The notes beneath the pieces are model-generated. The model was not told the origin of the DNA, did not search any database, and saw nothing but the letters and a program-made list of their open reading frames with translations. The translations under genes and the position numbers were made by a program. Positions 35,431 through 44,841 of a DNA stretch of 64,000 nucleotides are shown here, one piece after another; position 1 is the first letter of the stretch; each line of letters starts with the position of its first letter. Origin of the DNA: Pseudomonas quercus (GTDB taxonomy: Bacteria > Pseudomonadota > Gammaproteobacteria > Pseudomonadales > Pseudomonadaceae); contig NZ_JAAVJI010000003.1 of the NCBI RefSeq assembly GCF_012033695.1, positions 1 to 64,000 on the forward strand. Direction: 5' to 3'.

Positions 35431-36351
35431 TTACTTGGCCAGCTTACCTCGGAGTGTGGTCACACCATTTACTACCAAAGCGGCAGCCATTCCGACAACG
35501 ACCCCTATCGCACAGTGAAGCCCCAAAGTGGCAGCGGACTCCCAAAACCCACTGCCACTGACTAGCGCCTCGACATAATGTTTTAGAGGCTCGACCCCGT
35601 CTGCGACAAAAGCACCTCCTACCAAGAACATGGCTATCGTGCCCACCCATGACAAGGTTTTCATCAGTAGCGGTGCTGCTGCGAGGAGTCCTCGGCCTAG
35701 TGCACGAACGAAGGTGCCCCACGTGCCTGTGGAGGAAGAATCAACAAGAATTAAACCCGCATCATCCATTCGCACGATGCCTGCGACCAACCCATACACG
35801 CCAACGGTCATGATCACGGCGATGAGTACAAGCGTGGCGATCTGTTGGAACATTGGAGCCTCAGCCACAATATTTAGTGTTATCACGATAATCTCTGCGC
35901 TCAAGATAAAATCGGTGCGGACAGCGCCAGAAATTTTCCGTTTCTCATAGGCCGCGAGCTCGTCAGGCGATTTGGGCTTAACCTTCTTGGGAGCTCCTTT
36001 GTCCGCAACATCAGTGCGGCTCAGCTTGTCCTTGATAGCCTCAAACCCTTCGTAGCATAGGTACGCTCCCCCCGCCATCAGTAGCCACCCAACAGCGGCA
36101 GGCAATAGGGCGTTGAGTATCAACGCGCATGGCACGAGGATCGCTTTGTTTTTAAGCGAACCTTTGAATACTGCCCACACCACGGGAAGCTCACGGTCAG
36201 CTTTCATCCCAGTGACTTGCTCCGCGTTCACCGCCAAGTCATCACTGAGAACGCTTGCCGACTTCTTGGCCGCCACTTTGCTCATGAGCGAAATGTCATC
36301 CAGCAACGTAGCGATGTCGTCCAAGAGTGCAAAAAAGCTACTACCGGCCAT
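35431..36351 (-). CDS. DUF808 (YedI-like) membrane protein
   Basis: A 306-residue integral membrane protein with the family start MAGSSFFALLDDIATLLDDI, several hydrophobic segments, and GVEPLKHYVEALVSGSGF near the end. The family is uncharacterised. The start at 36351 fits the family; a frame 16 codons longer is open. On the opposite strand to the KAP gene, divergent from it. Confidence 0.85.
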   Translation of the reverse strand: MAGSSFFALLDDIATLLDDISLMSKVAAKKSASVLSDDLAVNAEQVTGMKADRELPVVWAVFKGSLKNKAILVPCALILNALLPAAVGWLLMAGGAYLCYEGFEAIKDKLSRTDVADKGAPKKVKPKSPDELAAYEKRKISGAVRTDFILSAEIIVITLNIVAEAPMFQQIATLVLIAVIMTVGVYGLVAGIVRMDDAGLILVDSSSTGTWGTFVRALGRGLLAAAPLLMKTLSWVGTIAMFLVGGAFVADGVEPLKHYVEALVSGSGFWESAATLGLHCAIGVVVGMAAALVVNGVTTLRGKLAK

Positions 36352-36652
36352 TACAAAGTTCCTTAGCGTCGTTCGAGAATTAGAGAGCTGGTTGCCCATC
36401 GCGGCGAATCCCCCTCTCCAACGATGGCCTGGTCAGCGTGCAGCACAGCTGCACTCTAGACCACCAAAGAGAGGCACCGTTCGGGGACTTGTCACTCGAT
36501 GGACACCGTCGGTCTCAGGCATTCCTTCGAAAAATCAGCCACTGAAACGCTGGACTCAATTTCTCAGAAAGCAATCAGGCACTTGGCCATCAAAACCAGT
36601 ATTCTCTCACCTATCGGCCACGTCGTAAGGCCTGGGAAGGTGCAAAGGACTG
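36352..36652. other. 301-bp divergent intergenic region
   Basis: Lies between DUF808 and KAP genes and should contain both promoters. No clear consensus boxes or gene recognised. Confidence 0.4.
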
Positions 36653-39600
36653 ATGAACATCTTAAATTTTCAAAGCGAAAACCCGTCTGAACGTGATGCC
36701 TTCAAGGGCGAGAGCCACGATAGAGTCGCACAAGCCATCCATGACTACATTAGTAGCGGAAAAAACCACCGTGTAATTGGTCTTGATGGTGAGTTTGGCT
36801 CGGGAAAAAGTTCCATACTTCAGATGCTCGAACGAAAGATCAAGGACAAAGGTTCGAAGTCCGTGCTGTGGATATTTGATTGCGAGCAAAATTACCAGGG
36901 CTCTATAAAGAGCAATTTTATCGAGCTATTTACCGATCAGATTACCTCTCTTCTCACAAAGACTGGAGACAAAGCTGCGATCCCCGAGGCCCTCAAAACC
37001 CGAGACATTGCCCTAGGGCGACACTTCAGCTATACGAAGGACACGAGAAGTCACATAAGTGTATGGGCTGTATTGCTTATCGCAAGTGGCGTGCTGAGCC
37101 CTACCTTTATTCGGGACTACCTGCCTCAGCTTCGGGGGAGCTTGGAATTACCTTGGTGGCAACATCTATTTTATCTAGGTACAAGTCTTGCACCGCTAAT
37201 CATCCTGACGCTTGCTTACTTTTTCAATGGAAAGGAGCAAGTCGGTAAGAAACGGTGGAATATCAGCAGCCTTTTGAAGGGCAGCTCGGATGATCAGATC
37301 ACTGAAACGATCGAGATCAGCAAAGAAGTCAGCCCTTTAGACTTGAAAAGGGCACTGAGGAACCACCTTCACGCTGTCAAAGATCATCACTTCATAATTG
37401 TCATCGACAACCTCGACCGGTTACCTCGGGACGTCCTACGTTCGGTCTGGAGTGATCTTGAAATTTTCACATCAGTAACGGGAACCGAGAATTTAAGCGT
37501 AATTGTTCCTTTCTGCTCAACAAAGGTTTCACAGTATCTTAACGGAGACTCTGAGCAAAGCTACGACTCAAAGGACTTTATCGCGAAGAAGTTTCCCGTG
37601 GTATTTCGTACCCCACCAATCATCACCTCTGGGTGGAAAGACGCATTCAGGGCACTTTGGGCAGAAACTTTCGGCCTTGGAAGCCAGAGCGACGCAGATA
37701 CCTGTAGCGTTATCTTGCAACGCCACAGCCCCATGGCAGCAGGCTTGGTTACCCCTCGACTACAAAAAAGATTTATCAATGACATCGCGACGACAATGTT
37801 AGTTACTGCCGGAAAACCTAGCGTGGTCTGCATCGCAGCTTACATCGCAATTTGCAAATACAATAATAACTCTATTGAATCTCTGCTAAAAGACCCCACT
37901 GCCCCTTCAGCCGAAGATACCGCTCCTAGTAAGAACCCCGACCAGAAAATACAGAGTGAAAAGAACAGCGCAGACTTAGCAAGGACAAAACGTACTCTTC
38001 AAACATTGTTGGGCGAGGACATGAATCAGGGCTGGCCCATTCAAGTCCTTCAGATACACTTCCAAACATCTCCAGATATCGCCATAGCAGAGTTGATAGA
38101 TCAACCCTTGGCTACTGCCATTGAATCCCAAGACGGAAAAAAACTAGCTTCACTAGCAGGGTATTTTGGATTCACTGATTCGTTCCTGAGAGAGCTCGAA
38201 GGAGAAGTATCACCTAACAATCTTTTCCTAACACTTCACGAGGCCGCAACCTCGGAGAATTGCGACATTGCTATATTAATCCCTCATATCAATAAGAAAT
38301 TTACAGAAAATCAATTACTGACGAGTCACGTTCCAGAAACCGGTTTTTTTGAAGCGATAAAAGAGCTGATTAGCTTAGGGCTTAGTAAAACCATATTCGA
38401 AGGAGAGCTTAAAGCTGCGCGAGAAGCATTTTTGCAGATGAATAGGCAAGCATATGAGCCAGACGCCACGGACACCTATCTAAAAACGGTGAACATGTAT
38501 GACAGCTATCTCCACGCATTGGATGAGCCATTCCCAGAGATCGCGATGGATAGCTCAGAGATTCTCTTTCATACCTTAGTTCCGGATCCTGATCTCTTCG
38601 TAGTCGACGTGAACCGCATCACGCTTAGCCAGAAAGGACGCATAGATGCTGTGAGACAGCTTGTCTCGAATGATACGGTTGCATTCGACATGACCCCGCT
38701 ACCGCAAGAGGAGTGGGTGCACTGCCTATACCAATACTTCGGAAGTATTAGGATGTCCAACGCGAAGCGTGAGTATCATCTGGGCGATGAGCTAGCGACC
38801 GCAATCACAACTGCAATAAACACAAATCCTACAGAAGAGAGATCTTGGCTAGGTCTGGCATTTTTTGAAAAATACGCAAGTACCGTGCCCGCGCTTATCA
38901 AAAGCCATCTACCCACTACAAAATCGAACCGCATAAAAATCGCGATGGCAGTCGCATATATGCGGCAAGAAATGGGTACAGAGCTTGCTGAAATACCAGA
39001 AATCGAATCTGTGTTTAGTCAAGAGTCCGAGTTTCTAAATTCTCTAGTTGGGCCTTTGCTTACTAGTGGTAATCTTTTCTCTCTGGCCCTCCAACCTGAG
39101 TCAAAAGCGATCGTAACTCCGCTCCTTGCCCATGTAATTAAAGAGCGGCATGTAGCCACGATATTTGTACATCACCTATTCCAACAATACACGGAGCTGC
39201 GCGAAACTTTAGAGGAAGCAGACCTAGCGGAAAGCGAATTTCTAATATGGATTCTCTCATTCACTCAAATCGCTGAACATCTACCGACGCTAGACAAGAT
39301 AGACCCAGACTTCTTAGACGTAATCTTTACCGGATCAGATGACAAACTGCTACCGCTCAGAGCTCGAATCCTGGATAGAGACTTTGGCTCCGATGTTGAT
39401 GCAAGCGGCTGGCTCGATATTTTTAACAGCCCGAACCCTAGGGTAGCAAATGCACTGGATCGCATGGTGGAAGGCAAGCTGGATTTCAAAGGTGAAAAAA
39501 ATGCTCACCCTGCATTTTCCACTTACATATCTACCTTGACAAAAAAATCACCTTTTATAGCCCCGCCCGCTCCGGTATTGGATAACATCAAGAACGTGCT

Positions 39601-40021
39601 AGAGCTTTTCGACAAGGATACTCTTTTTGTCATCGGAACTGAGCTCCGGGCCTGCGTTTATGATGCTGCAGCTCCTGTTGAGTCCTGCATTTTCATTTTG
39701 TCTGAACTCAACTTTCTCCTTCCAAGTATCACCCCTCGAAACGCAGTTGAAGAAGACCGCTTACTTCAAATACTTTTGTTCATCCATCGCAACCCAGAGT
39801 CTACATCCCGAGTCTCAGACTTCTTGGATCGTCGGTGGGAGCAGCTCGCGGATTGGTCGACTTCCCAGGATCACAAGGATACCTACGCCTCCTATGTAAC
39901 AAAGCTTAAAGACAGGTTACCCAACGTTCATGCAGACCTTTCGAACAAAACAGGCTTCAAGGCGCGGATGAAAAAGTTCGCCAAAGCTTTGCTGGCCCGG
40001 CCAACTGATACCGAGGATTGA
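36653..40021 (+). CDS. KAP-family P-loop NTPase, membrane-anchored
   Basis: A 1122-residue KAP NTPase. Walker A GEFGSGKS is at residues 46-53 and Walker B FIIVIDNLDRLP at about 246-257. Two hydrophobic segments (about 135-152 and 171-190) are inserted in the P-loop domain between them, the hallmark of the KAP family. The 700-residue C-terminal part is alpha-helical and resembles no family I know. AT-rich. KAP NTPases are repeatedly found in phage-exclusion loci, so a membrane-associated defence role is likely but inferred. Last gene before the island right end. Confidence 0.83.
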   Translation: MNILNFQSENPSERDAFKGESHDRVAQAIHDYISSGKNHRVIGLDGEFGSGKSSILQMLERKIKDKGSKSVLWIFDCEQNYQGSIKSNFIELFTDQITSLLTKTGDKAAIPEALKTRDIALGRHFSYTKDTRSHISVWAVLLIASGVLSPTFIRDYLPQLRGSLELPWWQHLFYLGTSLAPLIILTLAYFFNGKEQVGKKRWNISSLLKGSSDDQITETIEISKEVSPLDLKRALRNHLHAVKDHHFIIVIDNLDRLPRDVLRSVWSDLEIFTSVTGTENLSVIVPFCSTKVSQYLNGDSEQSYDSKDFIAKKFPVVFRTPPIITSGWKDAFRALWAETFGLGSQSDADTCSVILQRHSPMAAGLVTPRLQKRFINDIATTMLVTAGKPSVVCIAAYIAICKYNNNSIESLLKDPTAPSAEDTAPSKNPDQKIQSEKNSADLARTKRTLQTLLGEDMNQGWPIQVLQIHFQTSPDIAIAELIDQPLATAIESQDGKKLASLAGYFGFTDSFLRELEGEVSPNNLFLTLHEAATSENCDIAILIPHINKKFTENQLLTSHVPETGFFEAIKELISLGLSKTIFEGELKAAREAFLQMNRQAYEPDATDTYLKTVNMYDSYLHALDEPFPEIAMDSSEILFHTLVPDPDLFVVDVNRITLSQKGRIDAVRQLVSNDTVAFDMTPLPQEEWVHCLYQYFGSIRMSNAKREYHLGDELATAITTAINTNPTEERSWLGLAFFEKYASTVPALIKSHLPTTKSNRIKIAMAVAYMRQEMGTELAEIPEIESVFSQESEFLNSLVGPLLTSGNLFSLALQPESKAIVTPLLAHVIKERHVATIFVHHLFQQYTELRETLEEADLAESEFLIWILSFTQIAEHLPTLDKIDPDFLDVIFTGSDDKLLPLRARILDRDFGSDVDASGWLDIFNSPNPRVANALDRMVEGKLDFKGEKNAHPAFSTYISTLTKKSPFIAPPAPVLDNIKNVLELFDKDTLFVIGTELRACVYDAAAPVESCIFILSELNFLLPSITPRNAVEEDRLLQILLFIHRNPESTSRVSDFLDRRWEQLADWSTSQDHKDTYASYVTKLKDRLPNVHADLSNKTGFKARMKKFAKALLARPTDTED

Positions 40022-40166
40022 AGCTAGCCCCAGAAGGTGATCTACGGAGTCGACCGCCATTGATCACTTCAAATCCTTCGGGCGTCCGGGGTATGGCTTA
40101 GATTGGGTGAATCAGCAAGATCGAGCCAGAAGCACTCCCAGTCAAGAGAAATACTTAAGCTTTCCC

Positions 40167-40212
<46 letters not shown>

Positions 40213-40233
40213 CCAAAGCCTTGTGGGCTTTGG
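40213..40233. repeat. Hairpin copy 1 near island right end
   Basis: CCAAAGCC (40213-40220) and GGCTTTGG (40226-40233) around loop TTGTG. Followed by AATCAAAAGC, shared with copy 2. It could be a rho-independent-type terminator of the KAP gene or a recombinase-binding arm. Confidence 0.7.
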
Positions 40234-40252
40234 AATCAAAAGCAACAGCTAA

Positions 40253-40282
40253 GCAAGGGCAAGGGCAAGGGCAAGGGCAAGG
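40253..40282. repeat. Hexamer array (GCAAGG)5
   Basis: Five perfect copies of GCAAGG lie between the two hairpins, differing from the first array at one base per unit. The alternation array-hairpin-array-hairpin implies duplication of a composite unit. Confidence 0.9.
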
Positions 40283-40285
40283 GCA

Positions 40286-40308
40286 GTCAAAGCCTTATGG
40301 GCTTTGAC
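40286..40308. repeat. Hairpin copy 2 near island right end
   Basis: GTCAAAGCC (40286-40294) and GGCTTTGAC (40300-40308) around loop TTATG. Nearly identical to copy 1 (loop TTGTG), with the same downstream CAAAAGC. It lies 14 bp from the terminal inverted repeat. Confidence 0.7.
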
Positions 40309-40322
40309 ACCAAAAGCCTGTA

Positions 40323-40333
40323 TGTCTAGAAAA
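40323..40333. repeat. Island right terminal inverted repeat
   Basis: TGTCTAGAAAA, exact inverse of 7317-7327. Sits at the 3' end of the chaA N-terminal fragment and supplies its premature stop codon (TAG, minus strand, 40326-40328). Confidence 0.75.
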
Positions 40334-40655
40334 TCACGGCGGAATAGATGGTATCGCGCACCAACGTGGGAGAAGGGTTGTTACTCATCATGATGGCCAG
40401 AATCACGACCTCTACCAGCACTGCTGCCAGGGTAAGGATCATGGTCCCGTAGGGGTCCCCCACTTTTTCCGCCAGCATTTCAGCGTGGTGTGCTACACGT
40501 AAAGAAGCACAAATGATTGCCGCCACCAGCAGCCCAGCGCTGACCAGGGCAGTAACCTGGCCGTTGTGCACCATGGCAGGTTCCAGGGGGTACGCGATAA
40601 TTGCTGCCACTAGCGCAAGCAACAAAAATTTCTCTTCAGCGATCTGCTTGAACAT
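40326..40655 (-). pseudogene. chaA: ChaA-type antiporter, N-terminal 109 codons (split by island)
   Basis: Reads MFKQIAEEKFLLLALVAAII, then LAEKVGDPYGTMILTLAAVL and VEVVILAIMM: the first CaCA repeat of ChaA with its helix-breaking pore acidic residues (GTMILTLAAVLVEV). It ends IYSAVIF then TAG supplied by the island. The rest of the gene is at 6538-7311. The natural ATG at 40655 is preserved, so a short, inactive peptide may be made. Confidence 0.85.
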
Positions 40656-40668
40656 GGCAGTCCTTTGA

Positions 40669-41748
<1,080 letters not shown>

Positions 41749-41749
41749 C

Positions 41750-42484
41750 CTATTCCGGGGCAGCCGGTGCTTGCCGAGCGCTGGCACTGGGCTGGCACCA
41801 CTGGGCCAATGCCAGGTGCCCTGGGCGAGTAACACGTAAGGCATGGCTGTTATCCAGCCGTCGTACCCAGCCTTTTTGCAGAAACAACTGCAGCAGGCTG
41901 GCGCCCAGCACGCCACTCAAATGGGGCCGCCCAGTACACCAATCACAGCACGTGACAACGGACAGGCACCCGCGTTGGGCGAACGCCTGTACGTAAATCC
42001 CTTGAGCCGCCAGGGCAAGCACGCCCTGGGAGCTGAGGCTGGCGCCGCCCGGGTGGGTATCCACCCAACCCAGTTCAGTGAACTGCTCATACAGTTCATT
42101 GGCCAGCTCCCCGCCTAAGTGGTCTTTGCAGATACACGCTTTGCGCACTGCACCGGCGTTTCTTGCAAGCAGAGGCCCAGACGGGGGCTCAGGCTCACTT
42201 CGCACTGCAGGTACCGAGGCCAACGCCTCCACTGCCATACCCACTTCAGGTGCGGCTAGCCGGAAAAACCGTTTTCGCCCCCGTGCCTCTCGCTTGAGCA
42301 AACCTGCAGCAGACAACTGAGACAGGTGCGCGCTGGCTGAAGACGGCGTAAGCCCTGCGAGATTAGCCAATTCGTCAGCCCCCCGGGTAGCGCCGTCTAT
42401 CAGGGCCCATAGCATCGCGCTTCGCTTCGGGTCTGCCAGCAAGGTGGCGATTCGGCTGATGCGAGGTATGTAGTCCATGTTCAT
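41750..42484 (-). CDS. ArsR/winged-helix regulator, larger type
   Basis: A 244-residue regulator. Residues 10-85 are an ArsR-like HTH (ISRIATLLADPKRSAMLWALID, then PSSASAHLSQLSAAGLL and RGRKRFFRLA). The long C-terminal part contains CICKDHLGGELANEL and several cysteine/histidine pairs (CCDWCTGRPHL), suggesting a metal or thiol sensor. It ends 1 bp beyond the adenine deaminase stop, convergent. The ATG at 42478 is equally possible. Confidence 0.8.
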   Translation of the reverse strand: MNMDYIPRISRIATLLADPKRSAMLWALIDGATRGADELANLAGLTPSSASAHLSQLSAAGLLKREARGRKRFFRLAAPEVGMAVEALASVPAVRSEPEPPSGPLLARNAGAVRKACICKDHLGGELANELYEQFTELGWVDTHPGGASLSSQGVLALAAQGIYVQAFAQRGCLSVVTCCDWCTGRPHLSGVLGASLLQLFLQKGWVRRLDNSHALRVTRPGHLALAQWCQPSASARQAPAAPE

Positions 42485-42780
42485 TCACTCCCTGTATGAA
42501 GGCTGGCAGCCGTACAAGCACCAGCGGATCCAGCGCATTATAAGCACGGGCTTCCGGGGGAAAATTGGCCATGGGAAGCGCCAGCAGGTCACATCCGCAG
42601 CGCTTGTGCCACACAGCGTTGGCGTAGATTGGCGCTCACGTGCCGCGCCAGTGGAACCGCCAAGCATTAGCAGGGGGCAGAACAGGCGTGAGTGTTTCGG
42701 CTTTGGAAACGGCTGACGCACTGCAGTAAAAAAGCCTACACCGCCAGTCGCGATAACGGCAGTAAACAATCTTGTCAGGA

Positions 42781-43971
42781 TTAGCTGGAAAGTGCGGCAC
42801 GCTTAGCCACATACTTGGCCGTTACCGCGCTGGCCGCCAGGGCCAGCGCTCCGCAGCCTGCAATCACAAGCGCCATGGGCAAAGCAGTGCCGTTGGCCAG
42901 CGCGCCTACCAGGCTGGAAGAGATGGCCGCAATAACGAACTGAAGGAAGCCGAGCATGGCTGAAGCACTACCTGCACGCGGGCCTTGCCCCGACATGGCG
43001 CAGGCTGACGCATTTGGAATAATGGTGCCGAGGCTGGCAATGCATACGAACAGCGGGATGAGCAGCGGCCATAAATGATCAGGCCGTGTGGCAGTAATGG
43101 CTAACAACGTGAGGCCAGCGGCCAGGTACACCCACACGCCACGGCGCAAGAGCGCCTGCGGGCCAAGGCGGCCTAGCAAGCGGGCATTCACTTGGGCGAC
43201 CAAGATAAAACCGGCCGCGTTCGTACCGAAAACCCAGCCAAAATGCTCTGCAGGTACGCCATAGAGCTTGATCACCACAAACGGTGACCCTGCGATATAG
43301 GCAAACATTCCGGCCATGGCGATGCCGCCCGTCAACGCATAACCTACGAACGGGCGATCGGCGAGCAGGCGGGCATATTGGCCCAAGGCGCCGCTTAGGG
43401 GTAAACGAGGCCGATCCACTGGAATGCTCTCGGGCAGCCCCAGGTACACCGCCACTGCGCAGCAGCCACTGAACACCGTCAATACCAGGAAAATCGACTG
43501 CCAACCTGCCGTATTGACCAGAAAGCCACCCAGTACAGGGGCCAAAATGGGCGCTAGCCCCATTACAAGCATCAACTGGGAGAATACTTTTGCCGCGCCA
43601 ACAGTGTCGCACTTGTCCGTGACGATCGCCCGTGAAAGCACCATGCCCGCACACCCGCCCAGCGCCTGAGCGAACCGTAGCCCAATCAAGGCTTCCAGTG
43701 TGGGCGCAAAGGCACACCCTAACGAAGCCAGCGTGAACACCACCACACCAAACAACAAGGGAATACGCCGCCCGAACCTGTCTGCCACGGGGCCATAAAG
43801 CAGCTGACCAAATGATAAGCCCAGGAAATAGGCGGCCAAGGTGCTCTGGATACGGGTTTCATCCGTTCCAAACGCCGTTGCCATGGCTGGAAAGCCGGGG
43901 AGATAGAAGTCAATGGCCAAAGGGCCGAATGCGCTGAGCGCACCAAGGATCAGAATGATTCGAAGGTTCAT
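42781..43971 (-). CDS. Bcr/CflA-family drug efflux MFS transporter
   Basis: A 396-residue 12-helix MFS pump. The Bcr/CflA start (LGALSAFGPLAIDFYLPGFP) and motif A GPVADRFGRRIPLL (about 60-73) are clear, with a motif C-like LAPILAPVLGGFL. Exports drugs such as bicyclomycin or chloramphenicol; substrate not shown. Faces away from the regulator gene at 41750-42484; 296 bp between them hold no supported gene. Confidence 0.88.
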   Translation of the reverse strand: MNLRIILILGALSAFGPLAIDFYLPGFPAMATAFGTDETRIQSTLAAYFLGLSFGQLLYGPVADRFGRRIPLLFGVVVFTLASLGCAFAPTLEALIGLRFAQALGGCAGMVLSRAIVTDKCDTVGAAKVFSQLMLVMGLAPILAPVLGGFLVNTAGWQSIFLVLTVFSGCCAVAVYLGLPESIPVDRPRLPLSGALGQYARLLADRPFVGYALTGGIAMAGMFAYIAGSPFVVIKLYGVPAEHFGWVFGTNAAGFILVAQVNARLLGRLGPQALLRRGVWVYLAAGLTLLAITATRPDHLWPLLIPLFVCIASLGTIIPNASACAMSGQGPRAGSASAMLGFLQFVIAAISSSLVGALANGTALPMALVIAGCGALALAASAVTAKYVAKRAALSS

Positions 43972-44044
43972 GGGAGGGTCGGCTGCCAGGGTAGCGCGCT
44001 AGTGTAACGCGCCCCTGGCGCGATATTCCTAAAAACTGGAGAGG

Positions 44045-44254
44045 CTAGCCTGTCTCGCCCGCCGGCTGTGCCGCATACCCGCTGTTCTGAATAGCCCTCA
44101 GCAGCCACTCCACAGGCAAGTCGCTGGCGATGCTGACCTGCCCTGCTGCCAGGTCTACCTGCACCTGGGCATTGGCATCCCACTCGTGAACGGCGTCATT
44201 GACGGCGTTTATGCAGTGTTGGCACGTCATACCTTGTACGTTGAAGTGATGCAT
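44045..44254 (-). CDS. copZ: CopZ-type copper chaperone
   Basis: A 69-residue heavy-metal-associated domain protein, MHHFNVQGMTCQHCINAVND, with the copper-binding GMTCxHC motif. Delivers Cu(I) to the P-type ATPase encoded nearby. A CueR-type operator sits directly upstream. Confidence 0.88.
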   Translation of the reverse strand: MHHFNVQGMTCQHCINAVNDAVHEWDANAQVQVDLAAGQVSIASDLPVEWLLRAIQNSGYAAQPAGETG

Positions 44255-44287
44255 TGGTGCCTCCTGTCATTGAAAATCGCAGGCTTA

Positions 44288-44308
44288 ACCTTCCTGCATG
44301 GGCAAGGT
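44288..44308 (-). promoter_or_regulatory. CueR-type operator of copZ
   Basis: On the minus strand, ACCTTGCCC...AGGAAGGT forms a 21-bp imperfect inverted repeat placed between a TTGACC -35 box and a weak -10, at the long 19-bp spacing MerR-family activators untwist. It precedes copZ by 34 bp. Confidence 0.65.
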
Positions 44309-44394
44309 CAAGTTTTTGCCCTTCCTGCCGGGCTGGTAATCCGCCGTTGGCTCGGCCAAGCTTGAACTGTCGTTCTTGCCCAGGAGCCGCTGCC

Positions 44395-44787
44395 ATGCGC
44401 CGGATGCTCACCGTTTTGCTTGCCCTGCTTGGAGGCGTGCCGCTGGCACCTGCGATGGCAGATAACCCCCAAGGCTACGGCGTCTTGATTGTTTCACGCG
44501 AACGCCTCGAAGTCGGCACTTCCTGTGAAATAGGCTTGTATATGCAGGACCAGCTGGTAGGCCGGCTGTTCCCTGAGCAAACCCTGTCCTATAACCTGCC
44601 GCCCGGGCCGCTGGTGGTGCGCCTGCAGGTATTGCCGGGGCAGGCACCGGGGTGCAGCCCAGGTATTGTGGGCGAACAGCGGTCCACCACACTTACGCTA
44701 CAGGCTGGCGACATACGCAAATACCGTATCGCCGCTGGCCCGAATGGTCTGTACCTCAAGGCAGCGCCGCTCGAATACGCCCCTTGA
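44395..44787 (+). CDS. Small secreted protein between copZ and copA
   Basis: A 130-residue exported protein. Signal peptide: MRRMLTVLLALLGGVPLAPA, cut after MA-DN. Mature part contains CEIGLYMQDQLVGRLFPEQT and a proline/glycine stretch PPGPLVVRLQVLPGQAPGC with two cysteines. No family assigned; related proteins are found in Pseudomonas copper loci, a context-based hint. Start chosen for the signal peptide. Confidence 0.65.
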   Translation: MRRMLTVLLALLGGVPLAPAMADNPQGYGVLIVSRERLEVGTSCEIGLYMQDQLVGRLFPEQTLSYNLPPGPLVVRLQVLPGQAPGCSPGIVGEQRSTTLTLQAGDIRKYRIAAGPNGLYLKAAPLEYAP

Positions 44788-44807
44788 CCTTGCCAGCGGG
44801 TCAAGGT
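44787..44807 (+). promoter_or_regulatory. CueR-type operator of copA
   Basis: ACCTTG (44787-44792) and CAAGGT (44802-44807) form a perfect inverted repeat centred in a 19-bp spacer between TTGACC (44784-44789) and GAGGCT (44809-44814). This is the classic CueR promoter, activated by Cu(I). It overlaps the stop of the upstream gene. Confidence 0.8.
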
Positions 44808-44841
44808 TGAGGCTTCATGCTTCTCGAAGGAGGCATGATCG

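Noticed and set aside
42485..42769. 94-codon minus-strand ORF between the regulator and MFS gene
   Set aside because: Composition is rich in Arg, Trp and Cys like a shadow frame; no ribosome site or family resemblance. The 296-bp gap is left without a gene.
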